Source: JBHOQS01 sp042408875
GTDB taxonomy: Bacteria; Chloroflexota; UBA11872; JBHOQS01
Direction: 5' to 3'
Assembly: GCA_042408875.1 (NCBI GenBank)
Contig: JBHOQS010000006.1
Span: 1 to 64,000, forward strand
Length of the DNA stretch: 64,000 nt
Shown here: positions 25,785-34,169 of the stretch, piece after piece
How positions within the stretch are numbered: the stretch's first letter is position 1
Layout of the letters: the number at the start of each line of letters is the position of its first letter
The notes under the pieces: model-generated
What the model saw: the letters and a program-made list of their open reading frames with translations, nothing else
The model's database searches: none
What the model was told of the DNA's origin: nothing
Made by a program: the position numbers and the translations under genes

Positions 25785-27116
25785 TCAGGCGAGCGACGCC
25801 AGGATCTCGTTGACTTTGCGCGCGACCTCGGCCATGGCGGCCCTGGCCGTCTGCGCCCCGCTGTATACGGCGTTCAGGCCGGCCTGGATCTCTTTGTCCA
25901 TCTCATCGTAGCGGGCGATGTACGGCATCGGCATAGCCATCGCCGCCGTCTCAAGCAGTGCCTGCTTGTTATAGCCTTCGTCCAACTCGACGAACGCCCG
26001 TAGCGCACTCTTCCGCGCGCTCACAATCTTGCCTTCCACAGCAACGTAGCGCTGCATTGCCGGGCTAGTGTAGTGGGCCAGCCACGCCCAGGCCGTGTCC
26101 TTCTCTTTGCCTTCGGCCGCGAGCGCCAGGCTAGGCCCCTTCACCGTACTCACATGCCGGACCCTGCCCCGGGGCACGGTAGCGATCTCCCAGCGGAAGC
26201 TCAGCGACGTGCGCTGCGTCTGGCTGAGGAAGCCCGGGTCACCGATATGCAGGGCCAGGCGTCCAGCATCGAAGAGCTGGCGGCTGGATTGTCCGGCGGT
26301 CTCCTCCGGGGCAGGCACCACGCGATGCTTCAAGCGCAGGTCGGCATTCCATTGGATGGCCTCGACCGCAGCCGGCTGGTCGAGCACGCACCGCTTCTCG
26401 TCGGGACTCAGGATATCCCCGCCGTTCGCCCGGACGGGAAGCTCGTACGGCGGCATGCTCATGCCTACCACGTTCGGGTCACGGCCCTTGACCAGCCAGA
26501 GCGCCTCACGTAGGTGCTCCCATGTCCACGACCCATCCGGTTTCCCGACGCCAGTCGCATCGAAGACGGAGGCGTTGTACAGCACGAACCACAGCCCCAT
26601 CTGGAGCGGGATAGCATACCAGCGCCCGTTTCGAATGGCGCGCAACAGCGTCGCCTCGGCGAAGTCGTCCGGCTGGAACGTGGCCGCATCACGCTTCACA
26701 TACGGCGTCAAGTCGGCCAGCGCACCGCGCGCCCGCAGGGGCTCGACGAACTGCGGGTTCAGTGCGACGACATCGGGAACAGTTCCCGCAGCGGCTAGCG
26801 CTAGGAACTTCTCCATGATTGAGCCACTCACTACTACCGAGTCGACGTTCACCTGCGGGTAGCGCTCCCGAAAGACCGCCAGGGCGTGTGGAAACAGCAC
26901 TGCAGCCTGGGGATCGTGGGGGCCGAACCAGTTCAGGTACGTCAGCGAAACTGGGCGGTTCGGTACGCCGCCCGGCACAGCCCCTTCTCCGGCTGAAGCC
27001 TCTCCCGCGCTGCCATGCCTCCCAGCGCGGCACGCACTTGTTGCTGCGGCAGCTGCTCCAGCGAGCGAGTGCAACGTGAGCGTGAGCATCCTTCGCCGGG
27101 TCACACTGAGCACCAT
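25785..27116 (-). CDS. Extracellular solute-binding protein, probable Tat lipoprotein
   Basis: About 443 residues from ATG 27116, preceded by GAGGAGGATGCCTG; a longer frame to 27164 lacks a site. The N-terminus has RRRMLTLTLHSL, a hydrophobic core and a Cys after TSA (lipobox-like), so it is probably Tat-exported and lipid-anchored. Family-1 features: VVVSGSIMEKFLALAAAGTVPDVVALNP, WYAIPLQMGLWFVLYNASVFDATGVGKPDGSWTWEHLREAL, and FVELDEGYNKQALLE near the end. It presumably binds a sugar for an ABC importer, but no permease or ATPase gene is near. Confidence 0.9.
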   Translation of the reverse strand: MVLSVTRRRMLTLTLHSLAGAAAAATSACRAGRHGSAGEASAGEGAVPGGVPNRPVSLTYLNWFGPHDPQAAVLFPHALAVFRERYPQVNVDSVVVSGSIMEKFLALAAAGTVPDVVALNPQFVEPLRARGALADLTPYVKRDAATFQPDDFAEATLLRAIRNGRWYAIPLQMGLWFVLYNASVFDATGVGKPDGSWTWEHLREALWLVKGRDPNVVGMSMPPYELPVRANGGDILSPDEKRCVLDQPAAVEAIQWNADLRLKHRVVPAPEETAGQSSRQLFDAGRLALHIGDPGFLSQTQRTSLSFRWEIATVPRGRVRHVSTVKGPSLALAAEGKEKDTAWAWLAHYTSPAMQRYVAVEGKIVSARKSALRAFVELDEGYNKQALLETAAMAMPMPYIARYDEMDKEIQAGLNAVYSGAQTARAAMAEVARKVNEILASLA

Positions 27117-27219
27117 CAGGCATCCTCCTCGGCTGATAGCGCCGTTGATACCGCGAGCGAACACGGCCAGAGCCCACCACCGAGCATCGACAGGCCGGCA
27201 CGTGTGCCTGTCCGGTACG

Positions 27220-27246
27220 GCCTGTTATGACAGGCTTTTGTTTTTT
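27220..27246 (+). terminator. Terminator-like hairpin with T-tract, no obvious gene
   Basis: GCCTGT-TATG-ACAGGC (27220-27235) followed by TTTTGTTTTTT reads as an intrinsic terminator on the plus strand. No plus-strand gene precedes it; the flanking solute-binding protein gene runs the other way, so it lies in that gene's upstream region. An 8-bp tandem duplication (TATCCTGT x2, 27246-27261) follows at once. Confidence 0.4.
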
Positions 27247-27330
27247 ATCCTGTTATCCTGTACCAGTATCTGTAACAGAGTGTAGCAGGGCGAGCGTAAG
27301 AAGGGGAGTGGGGGAAGAGACCCCTCCCCC

Positions 27331-28086
27331 TTACTCCGCCAGCACGAGCGGGTTAAAGTTGGTCTCTCGATCGTAGACGTCGATGCCCTCGAGGCGCTTC
27401 AGCAACGTAACGATAACGTAGGTGACCGGGGTGATGGCTGCCTCATAGGCGGTCTTTGCCAGCCACTGGGTCACAATCGCGGAGACCAGCGCACCCCAGG
27501 AGGGCATGATCCCGGCGAATGCCAGGGTGATGAAGACCAGCGAGTCGAGTCCCTGGCCAACGAGCGTCGATCCAATCGTGCGGCTCCACAGCCATCGCCC
27601 CTCGGTGAGCACCTTCATGCGCGCTAGCACGATGGCGTTGGCGAACTCTCCGACCAGATACGCGGCGAACGACGCAACAAGCAGCCGCGGCGTGAAGCCG
27701 AGGATGCGCTCGTACGCCGGCTGGGCCTCCCAGAAGGGCGCCGGGGGCAAAAGCTGGCCGACCCAGATGGCCAGCACCATCAGCAGGTTGCAGAGAAAGC
27801 CCAACCAGATCACCCGGCGGGCCATGCGGTAGCCGTACACTTCGGTAAGCACATCACCGAAGATGTACGAGACGGGGAAGATGATCACCCCGGCAGGAAG
27901 CACCAGCGGCTCTCCTGACCAGGGCAGCGTCAGACCGCCAACAGTGAAAAGCTTGACGGCGATGATGTTGGCGGTCAGCAACGAGGTGATGAACAGCGCT
28001 GTGATCGCCACAAACCACTGCGAGACCTTCACACCACCCTCCGCACCGCTCCAGGCTGCCGGCGCAGGACCGGCCGGGAATATCAT
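27331..28086 (-). CDS. Queuosine precursor transporter (YhhQ/VUT family)
   Basis: A 251-residue integral membrane protein with about six helices. It matches the YhhQ family: FITSLLTANIIAVKLF, VIIFPVSYIFGDVLTEVYGY, the FANAIVLARMKVLTEGRWLWSR loop and TIGSTLVGQGLDS. The family imports queuine or preQ bases for tRNA queuosine synthesis. The start is uncertain: ATG 28086 has a poor site; GTG 28032 lies too close to GGAGG. No queuosine genes are adjacent. Confidence 0.88.
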   Translation of the reverse strand: MIFPAGPAPAAWSGAEGGVKVSQWFVAITALFITSLLTANIIAVKLFTVGGLTLPWSGEPLVLPAGVIIFPVSYIFGDVLTEVYGYRMARRVIWLGFLCNLLMVLAIWVGQLLPPAPFWEAQPAYERILGFTPRLLVASFAAYLVGEFANAIVLARMKVLTEGRWLWSRTIGSTLVGQGLDSLVFITLAFAGIMPSWGALVSAIVTQWLAKTAYEAAITPVTYVIVTLLKRLEGIDVYDRETNFNPLVLAE

Positions 28087-28166
28087 AGCCTATCGGTGCC
28101 GGCAGTGTGTGATCCGGGCAGTGTGCGCGACGGCTGTGCACATCGTTGCGTAGGCGGGCCAATCGA

Positions 28167-28379
28167 TCAGGAATCGGCCACGCGCGCTGGTTTGACCAAG
28201 GCGCGGAGGTCACGCTTGTAGAACACCCACGTGCTCCCCACTTTGTAGCCTGGGAGCTGGCCGCTTTCGATCAGGCGATACAGTTTCGAGCGGCTGATGC
28301 GCAAGAACTCCATCGCCTCGGTGCTGTTGAGCAGCACATCCTCATCGTCGATCGGCGCTTCGCGCTTATATTGGCCCAT
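28167..28379 (-). CDS. Excisionase-family (MerR-like) helix-turn-helix DNA-binding protein
   Basis: A 70-residue protein from ATG 28379, which follows GGGAGGAGGGATGGGCC; a longer frame to 28583 is not credible. The core LLNSTEAMEFLRISRSKLYRLIESGQLPGYKVGSTWVFYKRDLRALV is the HTH_17/excisionase fold with the W-x-F wing. Such small proteins are often chromosomal regulators rather than phage excisionases, and no integrase or attachment site is seen nearby. A related HTH forms the N-terminus of the receiver-GGDDF protein at 54.3 kb. Confidence 0.85.
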   Translation of the reverse strand: MGQYKREAPIDDEDVLLNSTEAMEFLRISRSKLYRLIESGQLPGYKVGSTWVFYKRDLRALVKPARVADS

Positions 28380-28579
28380 GGCCCATCCCTCCTCCCATGT
28401 TCTGCGGCAGGGAGCTGCGCAGCCGCTGTGCCCCTGCTCACGCGTGGCAGACGCCCTCAGTGTAGGGCACGGCCACACGCGGTCCGAAGACACGCGCGAA
28501 GCGGCTAGTACTGTCGGGGTATCGCATACTGCTCCGTGCTGCGGTACGCCGCAGTAACACGCGGCGTTCTTACTCGTGG

Positions 28580-29308
28580 TCAACCGGCATAGCTCCGGCA
28601 GCGTCCGGCCAGCAGGTCCTGCTCGGCCTGCGCGTAGCGCTGGGGATCGCCAATGTCCAGCACGTAGCCGGACGCGACCATCCCGTAGATCGGCATGCCG
28701 GCGGCCAGGAGCCGGGGAATGAGGTCGTGCCCGAAATCGTACAGCTCAGCGGGCGGCACCAGATCGAGTACCTCGGGCGAGACGATGTAGATGCCGGCAT
28801 TCGCCAGGTCACTAAACGCCTGGTCAGGCGCAGGCTTTTCCACAAAGCGCACCACCCGCCCGGCGCTGTCGAGTTCGACGATGCCGGCGCGCCAGGGGTC
28901 AGGGACGCGATAGAGCGCCATGGTCAGCGCCGCCCGACAGGTCGTGTGCTGCGCCAGCAGCGGGTCGAGCGGGGTGTCCGTCAGCACGTCGCCATAGAGC
29001 ACCACGAAGGGCCGACCTTCGAAATAGGACTCCAGGCGCTTGGCTGCCCCGGCGGAGCCCAGCAGGCGTTCTTCGTACGAATAGGTGATGCGCACGCCAA
29101 AGCGCTCGCCGTCGCCGAAGTGCGCCGTGATGACCTGCGGCAGGTAGTGGAGATTGATGGCGATGTCGCAGATGCCATGGTGCCGCAGGTAGGCGACCAG
29201 ATGCTCCAGGAGCGGACGCCCCGCCAGAGGCAGCATGGGCTTCGGGCGGGTCAGCGTGTGGGGGCGCAGCCGGGTGCCCTCCCCCGCGCAGAGGATCAGC
29301 GCTTTCAT
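28580..29308 (-). CDS. Sugar-1-phosphate nucleotidyltransferase family protein
   Basis: A 242-residue NTP_transferase. The N-terminal signature is LILCAGEGTRLRPHTLTRPKPMLPLAGRPLLEHLV with the catalytic GxGTRL and KP. VVLYGDVLTD holds the metal-binding Asp, and FVEKPAPDQAFSDLANAGIYIVSPEVL is typical of mannose-1-phosphate guanylyltransferase/HddC-like enzymes. It activates a sugar phosphate to an NDP-sugar. The SIS isomerase 182 bases upstream suggests a heptose or related sugar, by inference. The gap between them is AT-rich with a GGTCCT/AGGACC hairpin at 29345-29359. Confidence 0.9.
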   Translation of the reverse strand: MKALILCAGEGTRLRPHTLTRPKPMLPLAGRPLLEHLVAYLRHHGICDIAINLHYLPQVITAHFGDGERFGVRITYSYEERLLGSAGAAKRLESYFEGRPFVVLYGDVLTDTPLDPLLAQHTTCRAALTMALYRVPDPWRAGIVELDSAGRVVRFVEKPAPDQAFSDLANAGIYIVSPEVLDLVPPAELYDFGHDLIPRLLAAGMPIYGMVASGYVLDIGDPQRYAQAEQDLLAGRCRSYAG

Positions 29309-29490
29309 AGGTGTCCCCCATCACCTCGGCGTGCAAGCGACAGAGGTCCTTTCAGGACCGGCCAACCGCTACCGTAGAAGCTAAAAAACCAACTAAAGAT
29401 AATAGATGATAAAAACACTAATAAAGCATTAAACGGTAGTTTGAGAAACATTGATGAAGAAACTGGATATCTGGCCGCCTGCAAGGGTCG

Positions 29491-30078
29491 TTACATACGG
29501 TGAATAGCAGCGCGGATTGCCTCAGCCAGCGCGTGGTTGAGCGTCAGGTGCACGTCCTCGATCTGCGCCATGGAATCGCTGGGAACGATGATCGCTACGT
29601 CTACGAGGTCTTTAAGCCGGCCGCCCTGGAAGCCAGTCCAGCCGATGGTTGCCGCCCCGCGGGCACGAGCGAACTCAATGGCCTTTAACACATTGGGAGA
29701 GTTGCCGCTGCCGCTGATCGCCACGACGACGTCGCCCGGTTCGAGCAGGTTCTCCAGTTGCTCGGCGAAGACATCGCTGTACGCTGAGTCATTGGCCCAG
29801 GCTGTAAGGAGCGGTACGTTGTCGGTGAGGGCCAGCGCCCTGACTCGCGGCTTGCCTGGTGTGATCGTGAGCTTGCAGAAATCGTTGGCCGCATGCGAGG
29901 CCGTGGCTGCGCTACCGCCATTCCCGAGGAAATAAATGCGCCGGCCATGCTGATACGCTCGCAGTAGCAGCGCCAGCGCCCGCTCGATCTCCGCCACCGG
30001 CAGGCGCGCCAGCAGGTCACACAGGCGCGCGTAATACCCAGCGATGCCGCCGTCCGGCGCCAGTCCATATCCCGCCAT
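29491..30078 (-). CDS. SIS domain protein, sedoheptulose-7-phosphate isomerase (GmhA)-like
   Basis: A 195-residue SIS-fold sugar isomerase. FLGNGGSAATASHAANDF and VVAISGSGNSPNVLKAIEFAR form the phosphate-binding loops and match GmhA; QIEDVHLTLNHAL carries the family's Glu/His pair. GmhA converts sedoheptulose 7-phosphate to D-glycero-manno-heptose 7-phosphate. The start follows GAAGGAG. The next gene downstream is a nucleotidyltransferase; a heptose kinase and phosphatase are not in the window, so the heptose pathway is only suggested. Confidence 0.9.
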   Translation of the reverse strand: MAGYGLAPDGGIAGYYARLCDLLARLPVAEIERALALLLRAYQHGRRIYFLGNGGSAATASHAANDFCKLTITPGKPRVRALALTDNVPLLTAWANDSAYSDVFAEQLENLLEPGDVVVAISGSGNSPNVLKAIEFARARGAATIGWTGFQGGRLKDLVDVAIIVPSDSMAQIEDVHLTLNHALAEAIRAAIHRM

Positions 30079-30104
30079 AGGCGTTTCTCCTTCGTTACTT
30101 TTAT

Positions 30105-30195
30105 CTTCTTTCTTCTTTTTTCTTCTTTCTTCAAGGTTTCGTACTTATCTTCTTAACCACGTTTTAAGGTCTTACCCCCTTAAGGTCTTACCCCC
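30105..30195. repeat. Two short tandem duplications in one gap
   Basis: CTTCTTTCTTC occurs at 30105-30115 and 30122-30132, giving a purine tract on the minus strand upstream of the SIS gene start. TTAAGGTCTTACCCCC is duplicated exactly in tandem at 30164-30179 and 30180-30195, ending 6 bases from the stop of the toroid gene. The gap is only 123 bases long. Confidence 0.6.
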
Positions 30196-30201
30196 GGCCC
30201 C

Positions 30202-32082
30202 TTACCCCAGCTCATAGCTGATCGACACGTGCAGCCGCCCCTGCCCGGATGGCAAGAGCACGAAACGCACGCCCCGCGCGATCACCGGCCTGCCGGCCTT
30301 GATCTGGAACGCGCGCGCATGCGCCGGTTTGATGTACACAGCGCAGCGCAGGCCCTCCTCAACCGCAAGCTCCTCGTGCACGCGCAGGCGGCCGCTCGAC
30401 CAGTCGTACTCCCGCACCAAGGTTGCCGGTACATCGACGGTGCCGTCCCAGCGCGCTGGGCGAACCGTGGCGCGCAGTCCCTGGGGCCGTTCTTCCAGCT
30501 CGCATGTCAGCGCCCAGTGCGCCGCCAGCGCCCCGCGCGGTGCAGCCAGCAACGGACGCAGCACGCGCCGCCACAGCCGGAGCACTGCCGTGCCGGGTCG
30601 GCCGGCGGCGAGCTCCAACCGCAGCACGAAGAGCCACAGCCGCAGGTCCCGGCCTAGCCGATTCTGCGCCAAAAACTCGCGTAGACGCGTCACTGGACGC
30701 GGTCGCAAGGGGTACAGCGCAAAACTCCCCTCGCTCTCCGCCTGCTCCGGCCGGGGATGGACCAGATTGCGCCACCCGCAGTCGGCCCGTCCGTAATAGA
30801 CCACACTTGCTCCTGCCAGCGCCGTGCCATACAGCAAGTTCATCGGCTGTCTGGCCGTGCGCACCAGGAGGGTCTGATGGGCATCATCGTAACGCACGAG
30901 CCCTGCCTGCGGAAAGACGCGCCGGTGTGGCTGGCCCGGCGGTACATACTCGGCCGGCTCGTCCGTGATCGGCAAGAGATGCGCCACACGCGCGATCCAT
31001 GCCACGTCGGCCGTATGAAAGACTGGGCAGACAAAGTCGCGATCCGGGCCGTGGTGCGCAGCAAGCGAGCCATCGCGCTGCTGGTGCAGGATAACCTGCT
31101 CGAGCGCTGCGAGCGCAGCCTGGCGATACCGCTCGTCACCGCTCAGCTCCCAGGCGCGCAGGAAGGCAAAGATATCATACGGGAAGCTGCCGCTCTCGTC
31201 AGGCGCCTCCCAGAACCACCGCTTGGCCTCCAGAAGGAGGCTCTTGCGGCCGTCGGGCTGGTGGAGCGCCAGGAGAAACTCGGTTCCCCGCCGCAGCGCT
31301 TCAAGTAACCGGGCCCGTCGCCCCTGTTCGCCTGGCTTGTCCTCGCCCAGACACTCGAGCGCATAGTATGCGAAGGCGAGGCAGCGAGACTGGTAGTAGC
31401 TCGTGATATCGCGAATGCCCGGATGGATGCCGGCCTGCTCGGGAGCGGGATGGTACGGCCAGGAGCCGTCGGCGTGCTGCTCCGTGAGCGAGCGCTCCAG
31501 GCAAGCCCAGACAGCCAGCCGCCACTCGGGCCGGCCCAGTAGCCGGTACGCTGCTGCGAGGCCCATAGCGCCCCAGAGCCGCTGGTTGGTGATTTCTTTG
31601 CCCAGCGCATGCTGCGCCAGATACGTTGCTGCATTATTATCCACGGCTTGCGCAATCGCCTGGCGCTCGGCGGCATCGAGCCGGTCTCCATGCATCAGCA
31701 GCAGCGTAGCCAGAGCGTCAGTGGCCTCACCGCTGTCGATCACCGAATTCGAGATATTTCGCACGTCATGCCGCGCTGGCAGGTAGATCCACGCGCCGTG
31801 CTCCGGGTCACGCGCCTGCCGCGCCAGCGTTCGCGCGGCGCGTCGGCGCGCCCGCTCCAGATAGCGCTCGTCGCCAGTCTCGCGAAACAGCACGCAGTCG
31901 AGCACAACACTGCGGGCGTTCTTGGCGGTGTGCTCGATGCGATGGCGCGGACAGACCAGCGCACCGTTGGAACGCTCTGCTCCAGCAAGGTACTTGGACG
32001 CGCCTTTGAGCAACGCCAGCACATGCGCCGGGATCATGCTCTGTGGAACCGGCACGAGAGAAAGAAGGCCAGGCTTACCCAC
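30202..32082 (-). CDS. Putative alpha/alpha-toroid glycan-active protein
   Basis: A 626-residue protein with no signal peptide. Residues ~20-390 are helical repeats with motifs such as GAWIYLPARHDVRNISNSVIDS, NNAATYLA, NQRLWGAMGLAAAYRLLG, DGSWPYHP, SYYQSRCLAFAYYAL and DGSLAAHHG, the pattern of (alpha/alpha)6-7 toroids in glycoside hydrolases and polysaccharide lyases. The last 230 residues are beta-rich (LRVHEELAVEEGLRCAVYI), as in lyase C-terminal sandwiches. The GTG start overlaps the stop of the nitroreductase-methyltransferase gene (GTGGGTAA), so the two are translated together. I do not recognise the exact family; an enzymatic role in a cell-surface glycan is a guess. Confidence 0.7.
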   Translation of the reverse strand: MGKPGLLSLVPVPQSMIPAHVLALLKGASKYLAGAERSNGALVCPRHRIEHTAKNARSVVLDCVLFRETGDERYLERARRRAARTLARQARDPEHGAWIYLPARHDVRNISNSVIDSGEATDALATLLLMHGDRLDAAERQAIAQAVDNNAATYLAQHALGKEITNQRLWGAMGLAAAYRLLGRPEWRLAVWACLERSLTEQHADGSWPYHPAPEQAGIHPGIRDITSYYQSRCLAFAYYALECLGEDKPGEQGRRARLLEALRRGTEFLLALHQPDGRKSLLLEAKRWFWEAPDESGSFPYDIFAFLRAWELSGDERYRQAALAALEQVILHQQRDGSLAAHHGPDRDFVCPVFHTADVAWIARVAHLLPITDEPAEYVPPGQPHRRVFPQAGLVRYDDAHQTLLVRTARQPMNLLYGTALAGASVVYYGRADCGWRNLVHPRPEQAESEGSFALYPLRPRPVTRLREFLAQNRLGRDLRLWLFVLRLELAAGRPGTAVLRLWRRVLRPLLAAPRGALAAHWALTCELEERPQGLRATVRPARWDGTVDVPATLVREYDWSSGRLRVHEELAVEEGLRCAVYIKPAHARAFQIKAGRPVIARGVRFVLLPSGQGRLHVSISYELG

Positions 32083-33610
32083 TGGCTGGCCGCTTCGTCA
32101 GCTCCCAGACATAGATCTTTGCCTGGTTGCGCAGGAGCGGTGTCAGCGCGCCGGCCGCGGTGGAGAGCACTAGCGCCGGGTACTGGAGCTTCTTGAACGG
32201 CTCGCGGAAGTTACGCACACGGTGCCGCACCTCATCAGGCGGCGGCAGCGGGAAGAGCCGCCGGTCGCGTTCTAAGACGAGCCCGCCCTGGCGGCACATC
32301 GCCAGCGTCTGCGCCGGGTCCAGGGGTTTGAACGGCCCCAGGCTTGGATCAGGCGCTAGGATGTACTCCACGGTGCGCCGCTTCTGCGAGTACAGCCCGC
32401 GCAACAGGCGCATCAGTGAGAAGTACGAGAAGCGGTTGACGAAAGCGAGCAGCATCCGGCCGCCGGGCTTGAGCGCTCGTCCGGCCTCGAAGAGCACGCG
32501 TACCTGCTGCGCCTTGGGCAGGCCTTCGAGCCGGAAGATACACGTCACCATATCTAGCGTGCCATCCTTGAACGGCAGCGGCTTGTTCCAGTTGTATTCG
32601 TAATAGACCAGCGGACGCTTCGTGCGCTTTTGCACGAATTCCGCCGTCTGCTCGGAGAGCTCGACGAACGCGACTTCGTCCGCGTCAGGATAGACGTCGC
32701 ACAGAGCCTCGAGATAGAGGCCGGTGCAAGGAAAGAGGTCGAGCCAGCGCTGCGGCTTCAGCTCGCGCAGTCGCCCGCCAATGAGCGAGACCAGCGCCTC
32801 ATACTCCGAGCGCACCGGCTTGTTGTAGCGGGCGCCCGAGCGGATACGCGCCATCTGGTACTGCCGGATCTGCTCCATCGACCAGCGATCGGGGTCCGGC
32901 GAGGTCGGCAGCAGCGTGCGCGGGCGATAGCGCTGCCAGTGCAGCAGGTCCTCCACCGGCCAGCGCCGCGGGGCAGACGGCTGTTCGTCGGGGTAGCCTA
33001 CCAGCACGGTGGAGACGAACTCAAGCTGAGGCGGCAGGCCCAGCAACTTGCGCAGGAGCGGCAGGTCGTCCACCGTGGCCACCCAGTAACCGCCCAGCCC
33101 GATGGAATGGGCGTAGAGCAGCATGTTCTCGATCGCTGCGGCCGTGCTCTGAATGCCGCCGGCGCTGCCCTGGGAGAATTCTTTGTTATAGCAGGCGAAG
33201 ATTGCTGCCGGGGCCAGCTTCACATGCGGCACTGCCCTGGCGATCTCAGCCAGGCGCGCTGGATCAGTCACGACGATGAAGTCCCAGAGCTGCATGTTGC
33301 AGGCGGTCGGAGCCCACCGCGCCGCGTCGATCATGTCGTAGAGCACCTGCTCCGGCACCGGATCGGGCTTGAAGCGGCGGATCGTGCGGCGGGTGCGGAT
33401 GGCCTCCATCACCGTCATCGGCTGCTCGCCCGCGGTCGCCGCTGCGGCCGGCAGCTGCAGCGTTTCCGGCGCGGCGCTTTGGCCGCCGGTGAGATCATCG
33501 AGCTGGATCAGCGGTACAACACTTTCCTGCTGCGCATCGCCCCGGCCGGTGGCATGCTGCGCGGGAGCAGCTGCGCGCACGTCCGGCGTGCGAGAGTCAG
33601 TCGTTGCCAT
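32075..33610 (-). CDS. Nitroreductase-methyltransferase fusion protein
   Basis: A 511-residue fusion. After about 65 low-complexity residues, residues ~65-235 are an FMN nitroreductase: TVMEAIRTRRTIRRFKPDPVPEQVLYDMIDAARWAPTACNMQ (RRxxRxF and SxxN-like region), LYAHSIGLGGYWVATVDD and LVGYPDEQP. Residues ~275-500 are a methyltransferase: RWLDLFPCTGLYLEAL in place of motif I, VAFVELSEQ, DMVTCIFRLEGLPK and ALKPGGRMLLAFVNRFSY. The motif I DLFPCTG departs from the usual GxGxG, so SAM binding may be altered. It is coupled to the toroid gene downstream. Confidence 0.85.
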   Translation of the reverse strand: MATTDSRTPDVRAAAPAQHATGRGDAQQESVVPLIQLDDLTGGQSAAPETLQLPAAAATAGEQPMTVMEAIRTRRTIRRFKPDPVPEQVLYDMIDAARWAPTACNMQLWDFIVVTDPARLAEIARAVPHVKLAPAAIFACYNKEFSQGSAGGIQSTAAAIENMLLYAHSIGLGGYWVATVDDLPLLRKLLGLPPQLEFVSTVLVGYPDEQPSAPRRWPVEDLLHWQRYRPRTLLPTSPDPDRWSMEQIRQYQMARIRSGARYNKPVRSEYEALVSLIGGRLRELKPQRWLDLFPCTGLYLEALCDVYPDADEVAFVELSEQTAEFVQKRTKRPLVYYEYNWNKPLPFKDGTLDMVTCIFRLEGLPKAQQVRVLFEAGRALKPGGRMLLAFVNRFSYFSLMRLLRGLYSQKRRTVEYILAPDPSLGPFKPLDPAQTLAMCRQGGLVLERDRRLFPLPPPDEVRHRVRNFREPFKKLQYPALVLSTAAGALTPLLRNQAKIYVWELTKRPASG

Positions 33611-33716
33611 CAGACCTGCCGCCTTTCATCGCGTAAGGATATATCCCTGTGGCAAAACGAACGAACATAACGCTGGTAGCATACAGATGCTACAGGAGCT
33701 CCGTCAAACCCAGCCG

Positions 33717-34169
33717 CTACCCGGTGCGGCGTGGCTGAGAGAGTAGCCATCGCGTCTTCCAAGCGCGGTATGCGAAGAGGAGCGGCAGGCCAAGCCACAT
33801 GACGAACCCAAGGGGAGCCCACAGCAGATGGGGGCGTAGGGAAGCCTGCACGATATCGATGACATCGGTCGTGGTCTCATTGACCGGCACAAAGATATGG
33901 CGGTGTTCCCACCAACGAAACGGTCCATGAAGTTGCCGGTCAATAAACCCCGCCGCAGCAACTTCCTGGACCTGCAGGACCCAGCGCAGGCTGAAGGGCC
34001 CCGCGCGTAAACGAAGTGCCACCACTTCCCCGCCTGTCCCTCCAGAGGAGCGCTGCTCTACCGTTACGCGTAGCGGCGGCGTGATCGCCACCAGGTTCTC
34101 CGAGCGGCGGTGGAATGCTACGACTGCGGTGAGTGGCGCGCGCACACGAAAGCGATGGCGAAAGGTCAT
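33717..34169 (-). CDS. SRPBCC-fold (START/Bet v1-like) protein
   Basis: A 150-residue protein, beta-rich in the first 115 residues (FRHRFRVRAPLTAVVAFHRRSENL, DRQLHGPFRWWEHRHIFVPVN) with a hydrophobic C-terminal helix (WAPLGFVMWLGLPLLFAYRAWKTRWLL). This is the SRPBCC type often fused to TIGR01777 epimerases; here it is a separate gene overlapping the epimerase stop by ATGA. Function unproven; it may bind a lipophilic ligand. Confidence 0.8.
   Translation of the reverse strand: MTFRHRFRVRAPLTAVVAFHRRSENLVAITPPLRVTVEQRSSGGTGGEVVALRLRAGPFSLRWVLQVQEVAAAGFIDRQLHGPFRWWEHRHIFVPVNETTTDVIDIVQASLRPHLLWAPLGFVMWLGLPLLFAYRAWKTRWLLSQPRRTG

Noticed and set aside
28167..28379. Excisionase-like protein as sign of a prophage or integrated element
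   Set aside because: No integrase, attachment repeats, or phage genes nearby; such small HTH proteins are common chromosomal regulators.
32630..33670. 346-codon plus-strand frame
   Set aside because: Antisense to the nitroreductase-methyltransferase fusion, which has clear motifs on the minus strand.
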